A stretch of 46,659 nt of DNA from an uncultured Planctomycetaceae bacterium (GTDB lineage Bacteria; Planctomycetota; Planctomycetia; Pirellulales; UBA1268). Position 1 is the first letter of the stretch. The number at the start of each line of letters is the position of its first letter. Both the position numbers and the translations under genes were made by a program. Under the pieces are notes generated by a model. The model searched no databases and was not told where the DNA came from. It saw only the letters and a list, made by a program, of their open reading frames with translations. The DNA is taken from NCBI GenBank assembly GCA_903885855.1, contig CAISKG010000609.1, forward strand, positions 1-46,659, read 5' to 3'. Below are positions 1-7,706 of this stretch, piece by piece.

Positions 1-465
1 GATGGGAAGAACGGCGTCGACGGCAAGGCTGGACCGGCCGGCGCGCCCGGGAAGGACGGCAAGGCTGGTGCGGCCGGCGCGAAGGGCGAGCGCGGACCCG
101 CGGGCCCGGCTGGTGCGCCGGGCAAGGACGGGAAGAACGGCCTCGACGGCAAGGCTGGTCCGGCGGGTGCGCCGGGCAAGGCCGGCGAGCGCGGCCCCGC
201 GGGCCCGGCCGGTGCGCCGGGCGCGCGTGGCCCGGCCGGTGCGCCGGGCAAGGACGGGAAGAACGGCGTCGACGGCAAGGCTGGTCCGGCCGGTGCGCCC
301 GGGAAGGACGGCAAGGCTGGTGCGGCTGGCGCGAAGGGCGAGCGTGGCCCCGCGGGCCCGGCTGGTGCCAGCGGCAAGGATGGCAAGGATGGCAAGGATG
401 GCAAGCCCGGTCCGCAGGGGGAGCGTGGTTCTGCCGGTCCGGCGGGCCCCGCTGGTCCCCCTGGG
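1..465 (+). repeat. 126-bp tandem repeat units encoding collagen-like stalk
   Basis: The motif GA(T/C)GGGAAGAACGGC recurs at exactly 1, 127 and 253, giving a 126-bp period (42 residues, 14 Gly-X-Y triplets). A degenerate fourth unit starts at 379 with GAT-GGC-AAG triplets. Units 1 and 3 encode nearly the same 42 residues, while unit 2 differs in its second half. The array runs off the left edge. Confidence 0.85.
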
Positions 466-849
466 GCCGCCGCCAGCGAGCAGCGTTCCGGGGCCCGCGA
501 CATCACGTCGCTGCTCCGCCTTCCGGCGGCGGCGCGGCTCGATCAAGCCGTGCTGCGGCGCGTGGGAGACACGGTCGAGTTGTCGCTCGACGGCCTGCGC
601 AGCAAGAAGCGGCTCGACGCCGTGCTCGGCAAGGTGCCGGCAGGCTTCCGCCCCACGCGGCACCAGAGCCTGTGCACCACCGACGCCGACTTCGCCCATG
701 TGCGCGTGAGCGTCGACGGCGGGTCGGCGGCGATCGCGGCCATCCAGCCGGCCAGTGCCGAGGGCCTCGACGCCACGTCGACGTCGATGGTCTGGCTCAC
801 CGACGACCAGTGGCCGGCGAAGATGCCCGGCCGCGAACTGCGCGGCTGA
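1..849 (+). CDS. Collagen-like Gly-X-Y repeat protein, 3' part (5' end outside window)
   Basis: Reading frame 1 is open from the first base to the TGA at 847-849. The first ~155 codons are uninterrupted Gly-X-Y triplets rich in Pro, Ala, Lys, Asp and Asn, ending in a GPAGPPGAAA-type junction near base 470. They are followed by a ~125-residue non-collagenous C-terminal domain with alternating hydrophobic/polar segments (for example VGDTVELSLDGLRSKKR) that looks beta-rich. Bacterial collagen-like proteins form triple-helical stalks, usually exported, and the globular C-terminal part typically trimerises the fibre; that role is inferred here. The stalk is made of 126-bp units. The signal peptide and the true length cannot be seen. 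The gene converges with aroB, with a hairpin between them. Confidence 0.85.
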   Translation, partial: DGKNGVDGKAGPAGAPGKDGKAGAAGAKGERGPAGPAGAPGKDGKNGLDGKAGPAGAPGKAGERGPAGPAGAPGARGPAGAPGKDGKNGVDGKAGPAGAPGKDGKAGAAGAKGERGPAGPAGASGKDGKDGKDGKPGPQGERGSAGPAGPAGPPGAAASEQRSGARDITSLLRLPAAARLDQAVLRRVGDTVELSLDGLRSKKRLDAVLGKVPAGFRPTRHQSLCTTDADFAHVRVSVDGGSAAIAAIQPASAEGLDATSTSMVWLTDDQWPAKMPGRELRG

Positions 850-877
850 TCCGACGACCGCCACGGGAACGATCGAA

Positions 878-911
878 GGGGGCGACGGGGGGATGGCCGC
901 CCGTCGCCCCC
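878..911. terminator. Hairpin between convergent genes, probable bidirectional terminator
   Basis: A perfect 12-bp GC-rich inverted repeat (878-889 GGGGGCGACGGG, 900-911 CCCGTCGCCCCC) with a 10-nt loop lies between the stop of the collagen-like gene (849) and the stop of aroB (947). Neither side has a clear T-run, so terminator function is inferred from position and stem strength. Confidence 0.5.
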
Positions 912-946
912 GCGCCGCGCAGTCGGGCGCGGCCGCGGCGCTCGTG

Positions 947-2050
947 TCAGGCGGTCGCCGGCCGCGCGAGCACCTCGCGCACCATCTGTGCGGGGACGCC
1001 GTCGACGAGTTCCACATGCCCCAGACGCGAGGGGAGCACGAAGCGCAGCCGGCCGTCGAGGGCCTTCTTGTCGCGGGCCATCAGCGCGAGCAGGGCATCG
1101 GCGGCCAGCGACACGCCGGCGGGGAGGCGCGTGGGCAGCCCCAGCGCCTCGAGGAGGCGATCCTGCCGGCGGGCGAGGGCGGCCGGCACGCGACCCAGCC
1201 GCACCGCCAGCTCCGCGGCATCGGCCATGCCGATCGCCACCGCCTCCCCGTGGAGCAGCGTGCCGTAGCCGAGGGCAGTCTCGTAGGCATGGCCGAAGGT
1301 GTGGCCGTAGTTGAGCGTCGCCCGGGCGCCGGTCCGCTCGTGCTCGTCCGCCGACACCACCTCCGCCTTGATCGCCACGCAGCGGCCCACGATCGCCCCG
1401 ATCTCCCGCGCATCCCTGGCCACGACGTTCCCGGCCGCCCCCTCGAGCCGTGCGAAGAGCTCCGCGTCGCGGATCACGCCGTACTTGACCACCTCCGCCA
1501 GGCCGCTCGCGTACTCGCGCGCCGGCAGCGTGGCGAGGGTGTCGGTGTCGGCGATCACGCCGCGCGGCTGCCAGAAGGCTCCGACGAGATTCTTGCCGCC
1601 GCGGAGATTGACGCCGGTCTTGCCTCCGATGGAGCTGTCGACCTGGGCCACGAGCGTGGTGGGCACCTGCCACACCGGCAAGCCCCGGGCGAAGGTCGCG
1701 GCGGCGAATCCGGCGAGGTCCCCGACGACGCCCCCGCCCACCGCCACCAGGTGCGTGCCCCGGTCGACGGCCGCTGCGGCGAGCGACTCCCAGATCCGCT
1801 CCGCCTCGGCGACCGACTTCGAGGCCTCGCCCCGCTCCACCGGGATGGTCGTCACCGCGAGCCCGGCGTGGCGCAGGGAATCGGCGACCGCGACCGCGTG
1901 CGTGCCGAGGACGCCGGAATCGGCCACCACGACCGCGCGGCGGGCACCGGCGTCGCGGAGCCGCGGGCCGGCGGAGGCGAGCAGGCCGGGGCCGATCGCC
2001 ACCTCGTAGGACCGCTCGCCGAGCTCCACGCGGACGAGTCGTGCGGACAC
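947..2050 (-). CDS. aroB: 3-dehydroquinate synthase
   Basis: This is the second shikimate-pathway enzyme. It converts DAHP to 3-dehydroquinate using NAD+ and a divalent metal in the cytoplasm. The 367-aa length is typical of AroB. Visible signatures are the NAD-binding GGGVVGD at residues 105-111, the substrate loop PTTLVAQVDSSIGGKTG, the metal-ligand segment GLAEVVKYG and the metal-binding NYGHTFGHA. The start is GTG (2048-2050), the only in-frame start close to the MSARLVRVELGERSY N-terminus that gives a normal length. The upstream 75-aa gene stops 1 nt before it (TGA at 2052-2054), so the two are very probably cotranscribed and translationally coupled. Function is essentially certain. Confidence 0.97.
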   Translation of the reverse strand: MSARLVRVELGERSYEVAIGPGLLASAGPRLRDAGARRAVVVADSGVLGTHAVAVADSLRHAGLAVTTIPVERGEASKSVAEAERIWESLAAAAVDRGTHLVAVGGGVVGDLAGFAAATFARGLPVWQVPTTLVAQVDSSIGGKTGVNLRGGKNLVGAFWQPRGVIADTDTLATLPAREYASGLAEVVKYGVIRDAELFARLEGAAGNVVARDAREIGAIVGRCVAIKAEVVSADEHERTGARATLNYGHTFGHAYETALGYGTLLHGEAVAIGMADAAELAVRLGRVPAALARRQDRLLEALGLPTRLPAGVSLAADALLALMARDKKALDGRLRFVLPSRLGHVELVDGVPAQMVREVLARPATA

Positions 2051-2051
2051 G

Positions 2052-2279
2052 TCAGGCCACGCTCACACGCTCGACGTCGCCGGGCGTGACGGTGATGACG
2101 CGGGCGAAGCCGGTGTGCTGGCGGACGTAGTCGAGTTCGGCGGCGTCGCCGGGGCTGGCATGGAGCAGGGCCTCGACCCGCGCCTTGTCGGCCGCCGACC
2201 AGTCCTCGTACTCCTCGGGCCAGATGGTGTGACGCTCCACCACGAGGGCTTCGCGGTACGGGTCGAAGGCGTTGGACAT
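2052..2279 (-). CDS. Unknown conserved-type small protein (75 aa) upstream of aroB
   Basis: A short acidic ORF starts at ATG 2277-2279 (MSNAFDPYREALVVERHTIW) and ends 1 nt before aroB. It contains clustered aromatic and acidic residues (a TIWPEEYEDW stretch) and no signal peptide or membrane segment, so it is probably cytoplasmic. I do not recognise a characterised family. Tight coupling to aroB suggests shared expression but not function. An in-frame ATG 21 nt upstream (MQESRR...) is an alternative start. The length, codon pattern and coupling support a real gene. Confidence 0.7.
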   Translation of the reverse strand: MSNAFDPYREALVVERHTIWPEEYEDWSAADKARVEALLHASPGDAAELDYVRQHTGFARVITVTPGDVERVSVA

Positions 2280-2365
2280 CCGCCGGGACTCCTGCATGAC
2301 TGCACGACGTGGCCCCGGTGCCCCACCGGGAATGAGCCGCGGACGGCGTGCCGACCGGGAGGGAA

Positions 2366-2373
2366 AGTATACA
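2366..2373. promoter_or_regulatory. Divergent promoter region with overlapping -10-like boxes
   Basis: The 148-bp divergent gap between the 75-aa gene (start 2279) and the gene starting at 2428 contains AGTATACA. Read on the minus strand it gives TATACT (2366-2371), and on the plus strand TATACA (2368-2373). No convincing -35 is seen on either strand. This is the only AT-rich patch in the gap. Confidence 0.35.
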
Positions 2374-2427
2374 TTGACCCGTCGGCCCGACCGCCCCGCC
2401 AAGGCCGGCCCCCCCTGGAAGCACGCC

Positions 2428-3033
2428 GTGGATGCCCCTCCTGCCCCAGCCGCCACGCTCCCGCACGGCGCGACGCCGGGCGGCGACCGCGGGCCCCCCG
2501 GGCGGCGACCGGGGAGCGGGTCGTGGCTGGTCCTCGGCCTGGTGGCCCTCGGCGTGACGGCCGGGGCCACCGCGATCGCCTACCAGCGCGGGCAGACGCG
2601 GCGCTGCCTGGCCTTCTACGGCAGCGACGTGGCGAGGCGCGTGGCCGAGGCCCCGCAGGTCGAAGTCTGGACGCTCGCGCCGAGCGACACGCCGGGCAGG
2701 CTGCGTGCCGTCAGCCGCCGCGACGTGTCGCGTGCGCCCGGGCTCGTCCACCTGCGGCGGGGGCTCGTGGAGGATGCCAACTTCCGCTGGCCCGGCGTCG
2801 GGGAGGAGATCCGCTCCCGCCTGCCGGCGCGGGCGTGGGATGTGGCGCTGGTGTTCAGCGATCCCGCCCGCCCCGACACGACCGCGGTGCTCGTCGTCGA
2901 CACCGCCACCCCGGGGGCGGGGGACGACGGGGCAGGCTGGCTGGCGGTGGTCGGCAGACCGGGCCGCATGGGGTTGGGGCGGATCGGGGCCGGGCTGGGG
3001 AAGTGGCTGGCCGACCTCCCTTCCGGACGCTGA
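2428..3033 (+). CDS. Unknown membrane-anchored protein (201 aa)
   Basis: The protein has a Pro/Ala/Gly-rich ~35-residue N-terminus, one hydrophobic segment (WLVLGLVALGVTAGATAIAY, about residues 33-52) and a ~150-residue soluble domain, probably extracytoplasmic, with no motif I recognise. It resembles a single-pass anchored protein. The start is taken as GTG 2428 (MDAPPAPAATLP) because longer in-frame starts run into the divergent gene; this is a judgement. It ends 101 nt before the ParA-type gene on the same strand, so cotranscription is possible. Whether it works with the ATPase cannot be read from the sequence. Confidence 0.65.
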   Translation: MDAPPAPAATLPHGATPGGDRGPPGRRPGSGSWLVLGLVALGVTAGATAIAYQRGQTRRCLAFYGSDVARRVAEAPQVEVWTLAPSDTPGRLRAVSRRDVSRAPGLVHLRRGLVEDANFRWPGVGEEIRSRLPARAWDVALVFSDPARPDTTAVLVVDTATPGAGDDGAGWLAVVGRPGRMGLGRIGAGLGKWLADLPSGR

Positions 3034-3134
3034 AAAAGCCCGCCCAAACCGGCCTTCTGACGCGCCGCGGGGAAGCCTATCCTCCCCGGCCGCCGCGGGG
3101 CCCATTCGCCCTCCCGTGGTGGGGAGACGCAGTC

Positions 3135-3983
3135 ATGCGGTGCATCGCCGTGGCCAATCAGAAGGGAGGCGTCGGCAAGACGACCACATCGGTCAACCTC
3201 GCCGTCGCGCTGGCCCGCTCGGGGCTCGACGTGTGCCTGGTCGATCTCGATCCCCAGGCCCATGCCACCCTCCACGCCGGCGTCCAGCCCGGGGCGCACC
3301 CGCTGTCGGCCTGGGATCTGCTGGCGGGCGAGACGACGCTCGCCGAGGTCCGCGTCGCCTGCGGTGGCGGGCTGCACGTCGTGCCGTCGCACATCGACCT
3401 TTCCGCGGCCGAGATGGCGCTGGCCACGCGCGCGGGGCGGGAATCGATCCTAAGGCGCCGGATCGAGGCCGACCCCGCATGCCGCGGCGACGCGGGCGCG
3501 GTGCGGCACGACGTGATGATCATCGACTGCCCGCCGTCGCTCGGGCTGTTGTCGCTCAACGCCATGGCGGCGGCCGACGAGGTGCTCCTGCCGCTGCAGC
3601 CCCACTTCCTCGCCCTCCATGGCCTTTCGAAGCTCCTGGAGACGATGGAACTCGTCGCCGAGCGCGTCAATCCGCGCCTCCGACTCCTCGGCGTGGTGCT
3701 GTGCCTGTACGAGTCGGGCACGAGGCTCGCCGGCGAGGTGGCCCGCGACGTGGAGGAGTACTTCCGCGCCGGGAACGCGCGCCATCCGATCCTCTCCGAC
3801 GGCCGCGTCTTCCAGAGCCGCATCCGCCGCAACGTGCGCCTCGCCGAGGCGCCGAGTTTCGGGCAATCGATCTTCGACTACGCCCCCGATTCGCACGGCG
3901 CGCAGGACTACGCGGCGCTGGCCGCGGAGGTCCTTCAGGCGGCGGCCGTGCCGGAACGCGACGCCGCGCGGCGGGCGGCCTGA
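3135..3983 (+). CDS. ParA/Soj-family ATPase
   Basis: This 282-aa deviant-Walker ATPase belongs to the ParA/MinD superfamily. Near the N-terminus it has the ParA-type Walker A KGGVGKTT with the signature lysine, the A' box DLDPQAHAT, Walker B VMIIDCPPSLG, and a C-terminal Soj-like stretch (RLAEAPSFGQSIFDY). Such proteins dimerise on ATP, bind DNA non-specifically and move ParB-bound chromosomes, plasmids or protein cargo. No parB or CTPase-type partner lies beside it, so it could be an orphan positioning ATPase rather than the chromosomal Soj. GGGGAG 8 nt before the ATG is a good ribosome-binding site. Its last 49 bp overlap a convergent ORF. Confidence 0.92.
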   Translation: MRCIAVANQKGGVGKTTTSVNLAVALARSGLDVCLVDLDPQAHATLHAGVQPGAHPLSAWDLLAGETTLAEVRVACGGGLHVVPSHIDLSAAEMALATRAGRESILRRRIEADPACRGDAGAVRHDVMIIDCPPSLGLLSLNAMAAADEVLLPLQPHFLALHGLSKLLETMELVAERVNPRLRLLGVVLCLYESGTRLAGEVARDVEEYFRAGNARHPILSDGRVFQSRIRRNVRLAEAPSFGQSIFDYAPDSHGAQDYAALAAEVLQAAAVPERDAARRAA

Positions 3984-4207
3984 CGCCGCGGGGTCGCCGG
4001 CACGAGCGGGGACGGGGCGGCGATCTCGACGGCCGCCTCGGGAGCGGCCGCCGGCTCCGCCTGCAGCTCCGGAATCCACCAGTAGCTCGACGCGCAGGGC
4101 TCGACGCCGGCCAGGATGCCGGTGACGTCGAAGTCCTCGGCCGACAGGAACGCCGGCCCCCCGGGGGGCGACCCGTGCCGTGCGGCGGTGTCAGTCAGCC
4201 TGGACAT
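3935..4207 (-). CDS. Possible small unknown protein (90 aa), antisense to parA 3' end
   Basis: This ORF begins at ATG 4205-4207 and stops at 3935-3937, inside the 3' end of the ParA gene (49-bp overlap). The first half has non-repetitive composition with an unusual aromatic patch (ASSYWWIPELQ), and the tail is Ala/Pro/Arg-rich. No signal peptide or family is recognised and there is no clear Shine-Dalgarno. The 220-bp gap between parA and the next gene is otherwise empty, and the aromatic-rich segment argues against a pure GC-artefact ORF. It remains a tentative call. Confidence 0.45.
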   Translation of the reverse strand: MSRLTDTAARHGSPPGGPAFLSAEDFDVTGILAGVEPCASSYWWIPELQAEPAAAPEAAVEIAAPSPLVPATPRRQAARRAASRSGTAAA

Positions 4208-4428
4208 CGAGGAAGTGTCTCGTCGGGAGCTCGCACCACCGGAGCCGCGGGGCCCGGAGTGTCCTTCGGCACCCCTCGGCCGGCGAGGCCAGTTCCGCGG
4301 GGTTTTCCGCTGTCCCGCCGATGATCCCTTCGTGAAAATGGGAAAGCAAGGGAAACCTTGACGTTGGTGGCGGTTCTCCACGTTTTCCGGGGAAAAGTCA
4401 GGGTTTGGCCACGCGACGGGGGATAATC

Positions 4429-6201
4429 ATGGAACGGGGGATTCCACACATGCCCATGCAGTCCGCGGCGGCCGACCGACGGCCCACGACCGATCCGAGT
4501 CTCGCCGGCCCGCGCGCCGTCGACCGACCGGCCGCGCCGCGGCTGCCGGGCCGGGCAGGCCCGGTCCTGATGGCGGCGCTCGTGGCGGCGCTCGGTGGTG
4601 TCGCGGTGCGGGCGGCCCAGCCGACGGGCTACCGCCAACTGGCTCCCGGCGTGCTCACCGTCATCCCCGCCGACCGCTCGGGCGACGACGCCCTTCTCCG
4701 CGCCGACATCCCGGAGATCACCGTCGGACTGGCGGACATCGCCTGGGAGCCGAAGCAGGCGCCGGTCGGGGCGACCCTCGTCGGCCGCGGCCGGACCATC
4801 GACTTCCCCCGCGACATCTGGTGCCTCGAGTTCGCCTTCAAGCCGCCGCGGCAGATCGACGTCGACGTTCCCGCCCCGAATCTGCGCATGCAGCGCAAGC
4901 GCCTCTGGTATCTGCTGTACCGCGTCAAGAACACCGGCGCGCGGCGGATCGTGATGGAGGAGGGGGACGCCACTCGCCTGGCCTCCGAGCCGGTGGAGAA
5001 GCCGGTGCGCTTCCTGCCCCACCTCGTCCTCGAGAGCACCGAGGGGCTCTCCAGCGCCGAAGGGGCGCTGGCCTACCGGGCCTACCTCGATCGCGTGATC
5101 CCCAGCGCCCTGGCCGCGATCCGGGAGCGCGAAGACGCCCGCCTCGACATCCACGACAGCGCCCGGATGAGCGAACGCGAACTGGCCCCCGGCGAGGAAC
5201 GCTGGGGCGTGGCGACCTGGGAGGACGTCGATCCGCGCATCGACTTCTTCTCGATCTACGTGCGGGGCCTCACCAACGCCATCCGCTGGCGGCCCCGCGC
5301 CGACGCCGCCTTCGCCCGCGACGACGTGCCCGGCGCCGGCGAGGAGCATGCCCTGGAGAGCCTGCGCCTCGATTTCTGGCGCCCCGGCGACGACGTCACC
5401 ACGCCGGACGAGGAGGCGAGCGTCGGCCATGCCGGGATGTACGAACGCCGTGTGATCGGCAACCGGGTGATCCAGGCGCTCTCGCGCCCGGGCCAGACCA
5501 CCGCCTCCCCCGCCGCGGGCCTCGAGCGGCTCGGTCTCACCTGGGAGGATCTCCTCGATCCGCCCGCCGCCATCGAGGCCGCGACGCGGGTCGACGGGGA
5601 GGCGCCGCCGAGCCTGGCGCCCCTGGGCCGCGTGGTGAAGGCGATCGCCGCCGTCCAGCCCCCGGCCGCCCGCCCGCTGGCCACCGAGACGCTGCTGGGC
5701 GACCTGGGGCGCGAGCGCTTCGAGGATCTCGTCCGCGGGCTGTCGATGCCCCTCCCCGCCGAGCAGGCGGCGTTGCGGCAGGGGCTGCTCGAGCAGTGCG
5801 GCGTGAGCGCCGACGACGTGGCCGCGCGGCCGCTGGAGTCGCTCGGCAAGGTGATCGCCGCGCTCGATGCCACCCCCTCGGCGGCCCGCCGGCGCTCCGC
5901 TGCCGGCGGCCTGTTCGGCACCGCGGCCGTGCGGCTCGACGAGTTGGTGCGCGAGGTCGATCTGGTGCGGGCCGGCGCGATCCTCGCGGGGATGGACTTC
6001 GACCGCCGCCCCGTCCTCTCCGGCGGGGCCCTGACCGCCTACGACACCTTCCGGACGCTCGTCGACGACGAGCCCGACGCCGACCGCCGTGCCCGCATGG
6101 TGGCCGGCCTCCTCGGCGCCGAGGGGCCGACGCTCCTGGGGGCCGCCGCGTCGGTCACCGAGGGCGTTGACCACGCCTGGGTTTTCCGTTACGAACGCTG
6201 A
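4429..6201 (+). CDS. Unknown secreted protein (590 aa)
   Basis: An N-terminal export signal is visible after a ~40-residue lead: a hydrophobic run around residues 46-62 (VLMAALVAALGGVAVRA) ending in an AxA-like site. The mature part has no motif I recognise. It contains a domain with DIWCLEFAFKPPRQIDVD and LWYLLYRVKNTGARR segments, suggesting an immunoglobulin-like or beta-sandwich fold, and a long helical C-terminal half. It resembles the lineage-specific exported proteins common in planctomycetes. The start is chosen at ATG 4429 because GGGGGA sits 6-10 nt upstream. An ATG at 4450 is also preceded by a G-rich box, and a TTG at 4405 is possible. The gene is monocistronic, followed by the rpmA operon promoter region. 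Confidence 0.75.
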   Translation: MERGIPHMPMQSAAADRRPTTDPSLAGPRAVDRPAAPRLPGRAGPVLMAALVAALGGVAVRAAQPTGYRQLAPGVLTVIPADRSGDDALLRADIPEITVGLADIAWEPKQAPVGATLVGRGRTIDFPRDIWCLEFAFKPPRQIDVDVPAPNLRMQRKRLWYLLYRVKNTGARRIVMEEGDATRLASEPVEKPVRFLPHLVLESTEGLSSAEGALAYRAYLDRVIPSALAAIREREDARLDIHDSARMSERELAPGEERWGVATWEDVDPRIDFFSIYVRGLTNAIRWRPRADAAFARDDVPGAGEEHALESLRLDFWRPGDDVTTPDEEASVGHAGMYERRVIGNRVIQALSRPGQTTASPAAGLERLGLTWEDLLDPPAAIEAATRVDGEAPPSLAPLGRVVKAIAAVQPPAARPLATETLLGDLGRERFEDLVRGLSMPLPAEQAALRQGLLEQCGVSADDVAARPLESLGKVIAALDATPSAARRRSAAGGLFGTAAVRLDELVREVDLVRAGAILAGMDFDRRPVLSGGALTAYDTFRTLVDDEPDADRRARMVAGLLGAEGPTLLGAAASVTEGVDHAWVFRYER

Positions 6202-6282
6202 CCCCCGGGCGGGCCGCCGGCCGCGGAACAGCGGTATTCCGGCCCCCGCCGGCACGGCTCGCGGGCCGGGCCGAGTCCCGGC

Positions 6283-6288
6283 TATACT
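6283..6288 (+). promoter_or_regulatory. -10-like TATACT upstream of rpmA operon
   Basis: TATACT lies 72 nt before the rpmA start in a GC-rich gap and matches the -10 consensus at 5 of 6 positions. No good -35 hexamer is visible 16-19 nt upstream. It is the best candidate start point for the rpmA-obg-coaX-rsfS-argS-fusA unit. Confidence 0.4.
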
Positions 6289-6360
6289 GGCGGGTCTGCC
6301 GACGGGATGCACCCCGCCCCGCGGCCGTCCCCCTCACTCCGCTTTGCAGGATTCGTCGAC

Positions 6361-6618
6361 ATGGCACACAAGAAGGGCCAGGGCTCCAGTCGCAACGGCC
6401 GCGATTCCAACGCCCAGATGCGCGGCGTGAAGAAGTACGCCGGCCAGCACGTCCTGGCGGGCAACATCCTCGTGCGCCAGGTGGGCACCAAGTTCCATCC
6501 CGGCCGCAACGTCGGCATGGGCACCGATTACACCCTCTTCGCCCTCGTCGAGGGGGTCGTCGAGTTCGACCGCGAGGGGCGTCGGGTCAACGTCAAGCCG
6601 GTCGCGGTCGAGGCCTGA
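6361..6618 (+). CDS. rpmA: 50S ribosomal protein L27
   Basis: This 85-aa protein has the diagnostic L27 start MAHKKGQGSSRNGRDS and the core GVKKYAGQHVLAGNILVRQ followed by KFHPGRNVGMGTDYTLFA. The N-terminal tail of L27 reaches the peptidyl transferase centre and contacts tRNA. Here it begins directly at MAHKK, without the cleavable leader found in Firmicutes. rplU (L21), its usual upstream partner, is absent and the preceding gap is too small for it. It is followed by obg after 68 nt, a classic pairing for large-subunit maturation. Confidence 0.97.
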   Translation: MAHKKGQGSSRNGRDSNAQMRGVKKYAGQHVLAGNILVRQVGTKFHPGRNVGMGTDYTLFALVEGVVEFDREGRRVNVKPVAVEA

Positions 6619-6686
6619 AGCCCGACCGGGCCCCGTCGCGCTGGCCGTGACGGCCGATCCCCCCGAGCCCCGCTGCAGGCGCGTCC

Positions 6687-7706
6687 GTGTTCGTCGACCG
6701 CGTCCATATCGAGGTGGCCGGCGGTGACGGCGGCCGGGGCAGCGGCAGTTTCCGGCGCGAGAAGTACGTCCCGCGCGGCGGCCCCGACGGCGGCGACGGC
6801 GGCGACGGCGGGAGCATCGTGCTCCGGGCCGAGCCGGGCGTCGATTCACTCGCGGCCCTCGCCCACCGCGCGCAGTGGCGCGCCGCGAGCGGCCAGCCGG
6901 GCGGCCCGCAGAACTGCAAAGGGCGCTCCGCGGAGGACGTCATCCTCGCGGTGCCCCCCGGCACGATCGTCATCGACGAGGCCACGGGGCTGGTGCTGCG
7001 CGACCTGGCGCGCGCCGGCGACGAACTGGTGGCCGCCAAGGGGGGGGACGGCGGCTTCGGCAACGTCCACTTCAAGAGCTCCACCAACCGCGCCCCGCGC
7101 GAGACCACCCCGGGCGGCAAGGGGGAGGTGCGGAAGCTCGTCCTGGAGTTGAAGGTGATCGCCGACGTGGGGCTCGTCGGCAAGCCGAACGCCGGCAAGA
7201 GCACCCTCCTCTCGCGGCTCTCGCGGGCCCGGCCCGAGATCGCCGACTACGCCTTCACCACCAAGACCCCGATGCTGGGGATGGTGGCGGTGTCGCGCGA
7301 TCGGAGCTTCGTGCTCGCCGACCTTCCCGGCCTCATCGAGGGGGCCCACGCCGGCCACGGACTGGGGCACGAGTTCCTCCGCCACGTGGAGCGAGCGGGG
7401 ATCCTCGTCCACGTCGTCGAGCCGCGCCCCATGGACGGCAGCGATCCGCTGGCCAACTACCGGGCGATCCGCGAGGAACTGGTGCTCCACGATCCGCGCC
7501 TCGGGGAGCGCCCCGAGATCGTCGTCGTGAGCAAGTTCGAGCTGCCCGGCGCGGAGGATGTGCGTGCGGCGCTGGCGGCCGCCATCGGCCGCGACGTGAT
7601 CGGCGTGAGCGCGGTGACGGGCCAGGGGCTCGACCGGCTGCTGGCCGCCGTGGTGCAGGCCCTCGACGCCGTCCCCAGCCCCGCCGCAGGAGCCGCCGAC
7701 GCATGA
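6687..7706 (+). CDS. obg: GTPase Obg/CgtA, 50S assembly
   Basis: The 339-aa protein starts at GTG 6687 (MFVDRVHIEVAGGDGG). It has the glycine-rich Obg fold (residues 1-160, repeated GGDGG motifs) followed by the G domain: P-loop GKPNAGKS at 165-172, the switch region with TTK near 191-193, and G3 DLPGLIEGAH at 212-221. Obg binds the 50S subunit and couples its maturation to GTP/ppGpp levels. No C-terminal OCT domain is present. The G4 position normally NKxD reads SKFE (282-285), a departure from the guanine-specificity motif. The stop overlaps the coaX start in an ATGA, so translation is coupled. Confidence 0.96.
   Translation: MFVDRVHIEVAGGDGGRGSGSFRREKYVPRGGPDGGDGGDGGSIVLRAEPGVDSLAALAHRAQWRAASGQPGGPQNCKGRSAEDVILAVPPGTIVIDEATGLVLRDLARAGDELVAAKGGDGGFGNVHFKSSTNRAPRETTPGGKGEVRKLVLELKVIADVGLVGKPNAGKSTLLSRLSRARPEIADYAFTTKTPMLGMVAVSRDRSFVLADLPGLIEGAHAGHGLGHEFLRHVERAGILVHVVEPRPMDGSDPLANYRAIREELVLHDPRLGERPEIVVVSKFELPGAEDVRAALAAAIGRDVIGVSAVTGQGLDRLLAAVVQALDAVPSPAAGAADA

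Noticed and set aside
1..465. Regular repeats at the left edge considered as a CRISPR array
   Set aside because: Repeats are contiguous 126-bp units in a continuous Gly-X-Y reading frame, with no unique spacers and no cas genes.
4208..4428. Promoter TTGACG near 4358 for the secreted protein gene
   Set aside because: TTGACG is present but no acceptable -10 lies 16-19 bp downstream; the gap is only noted as more AT-rich than its surroundings.
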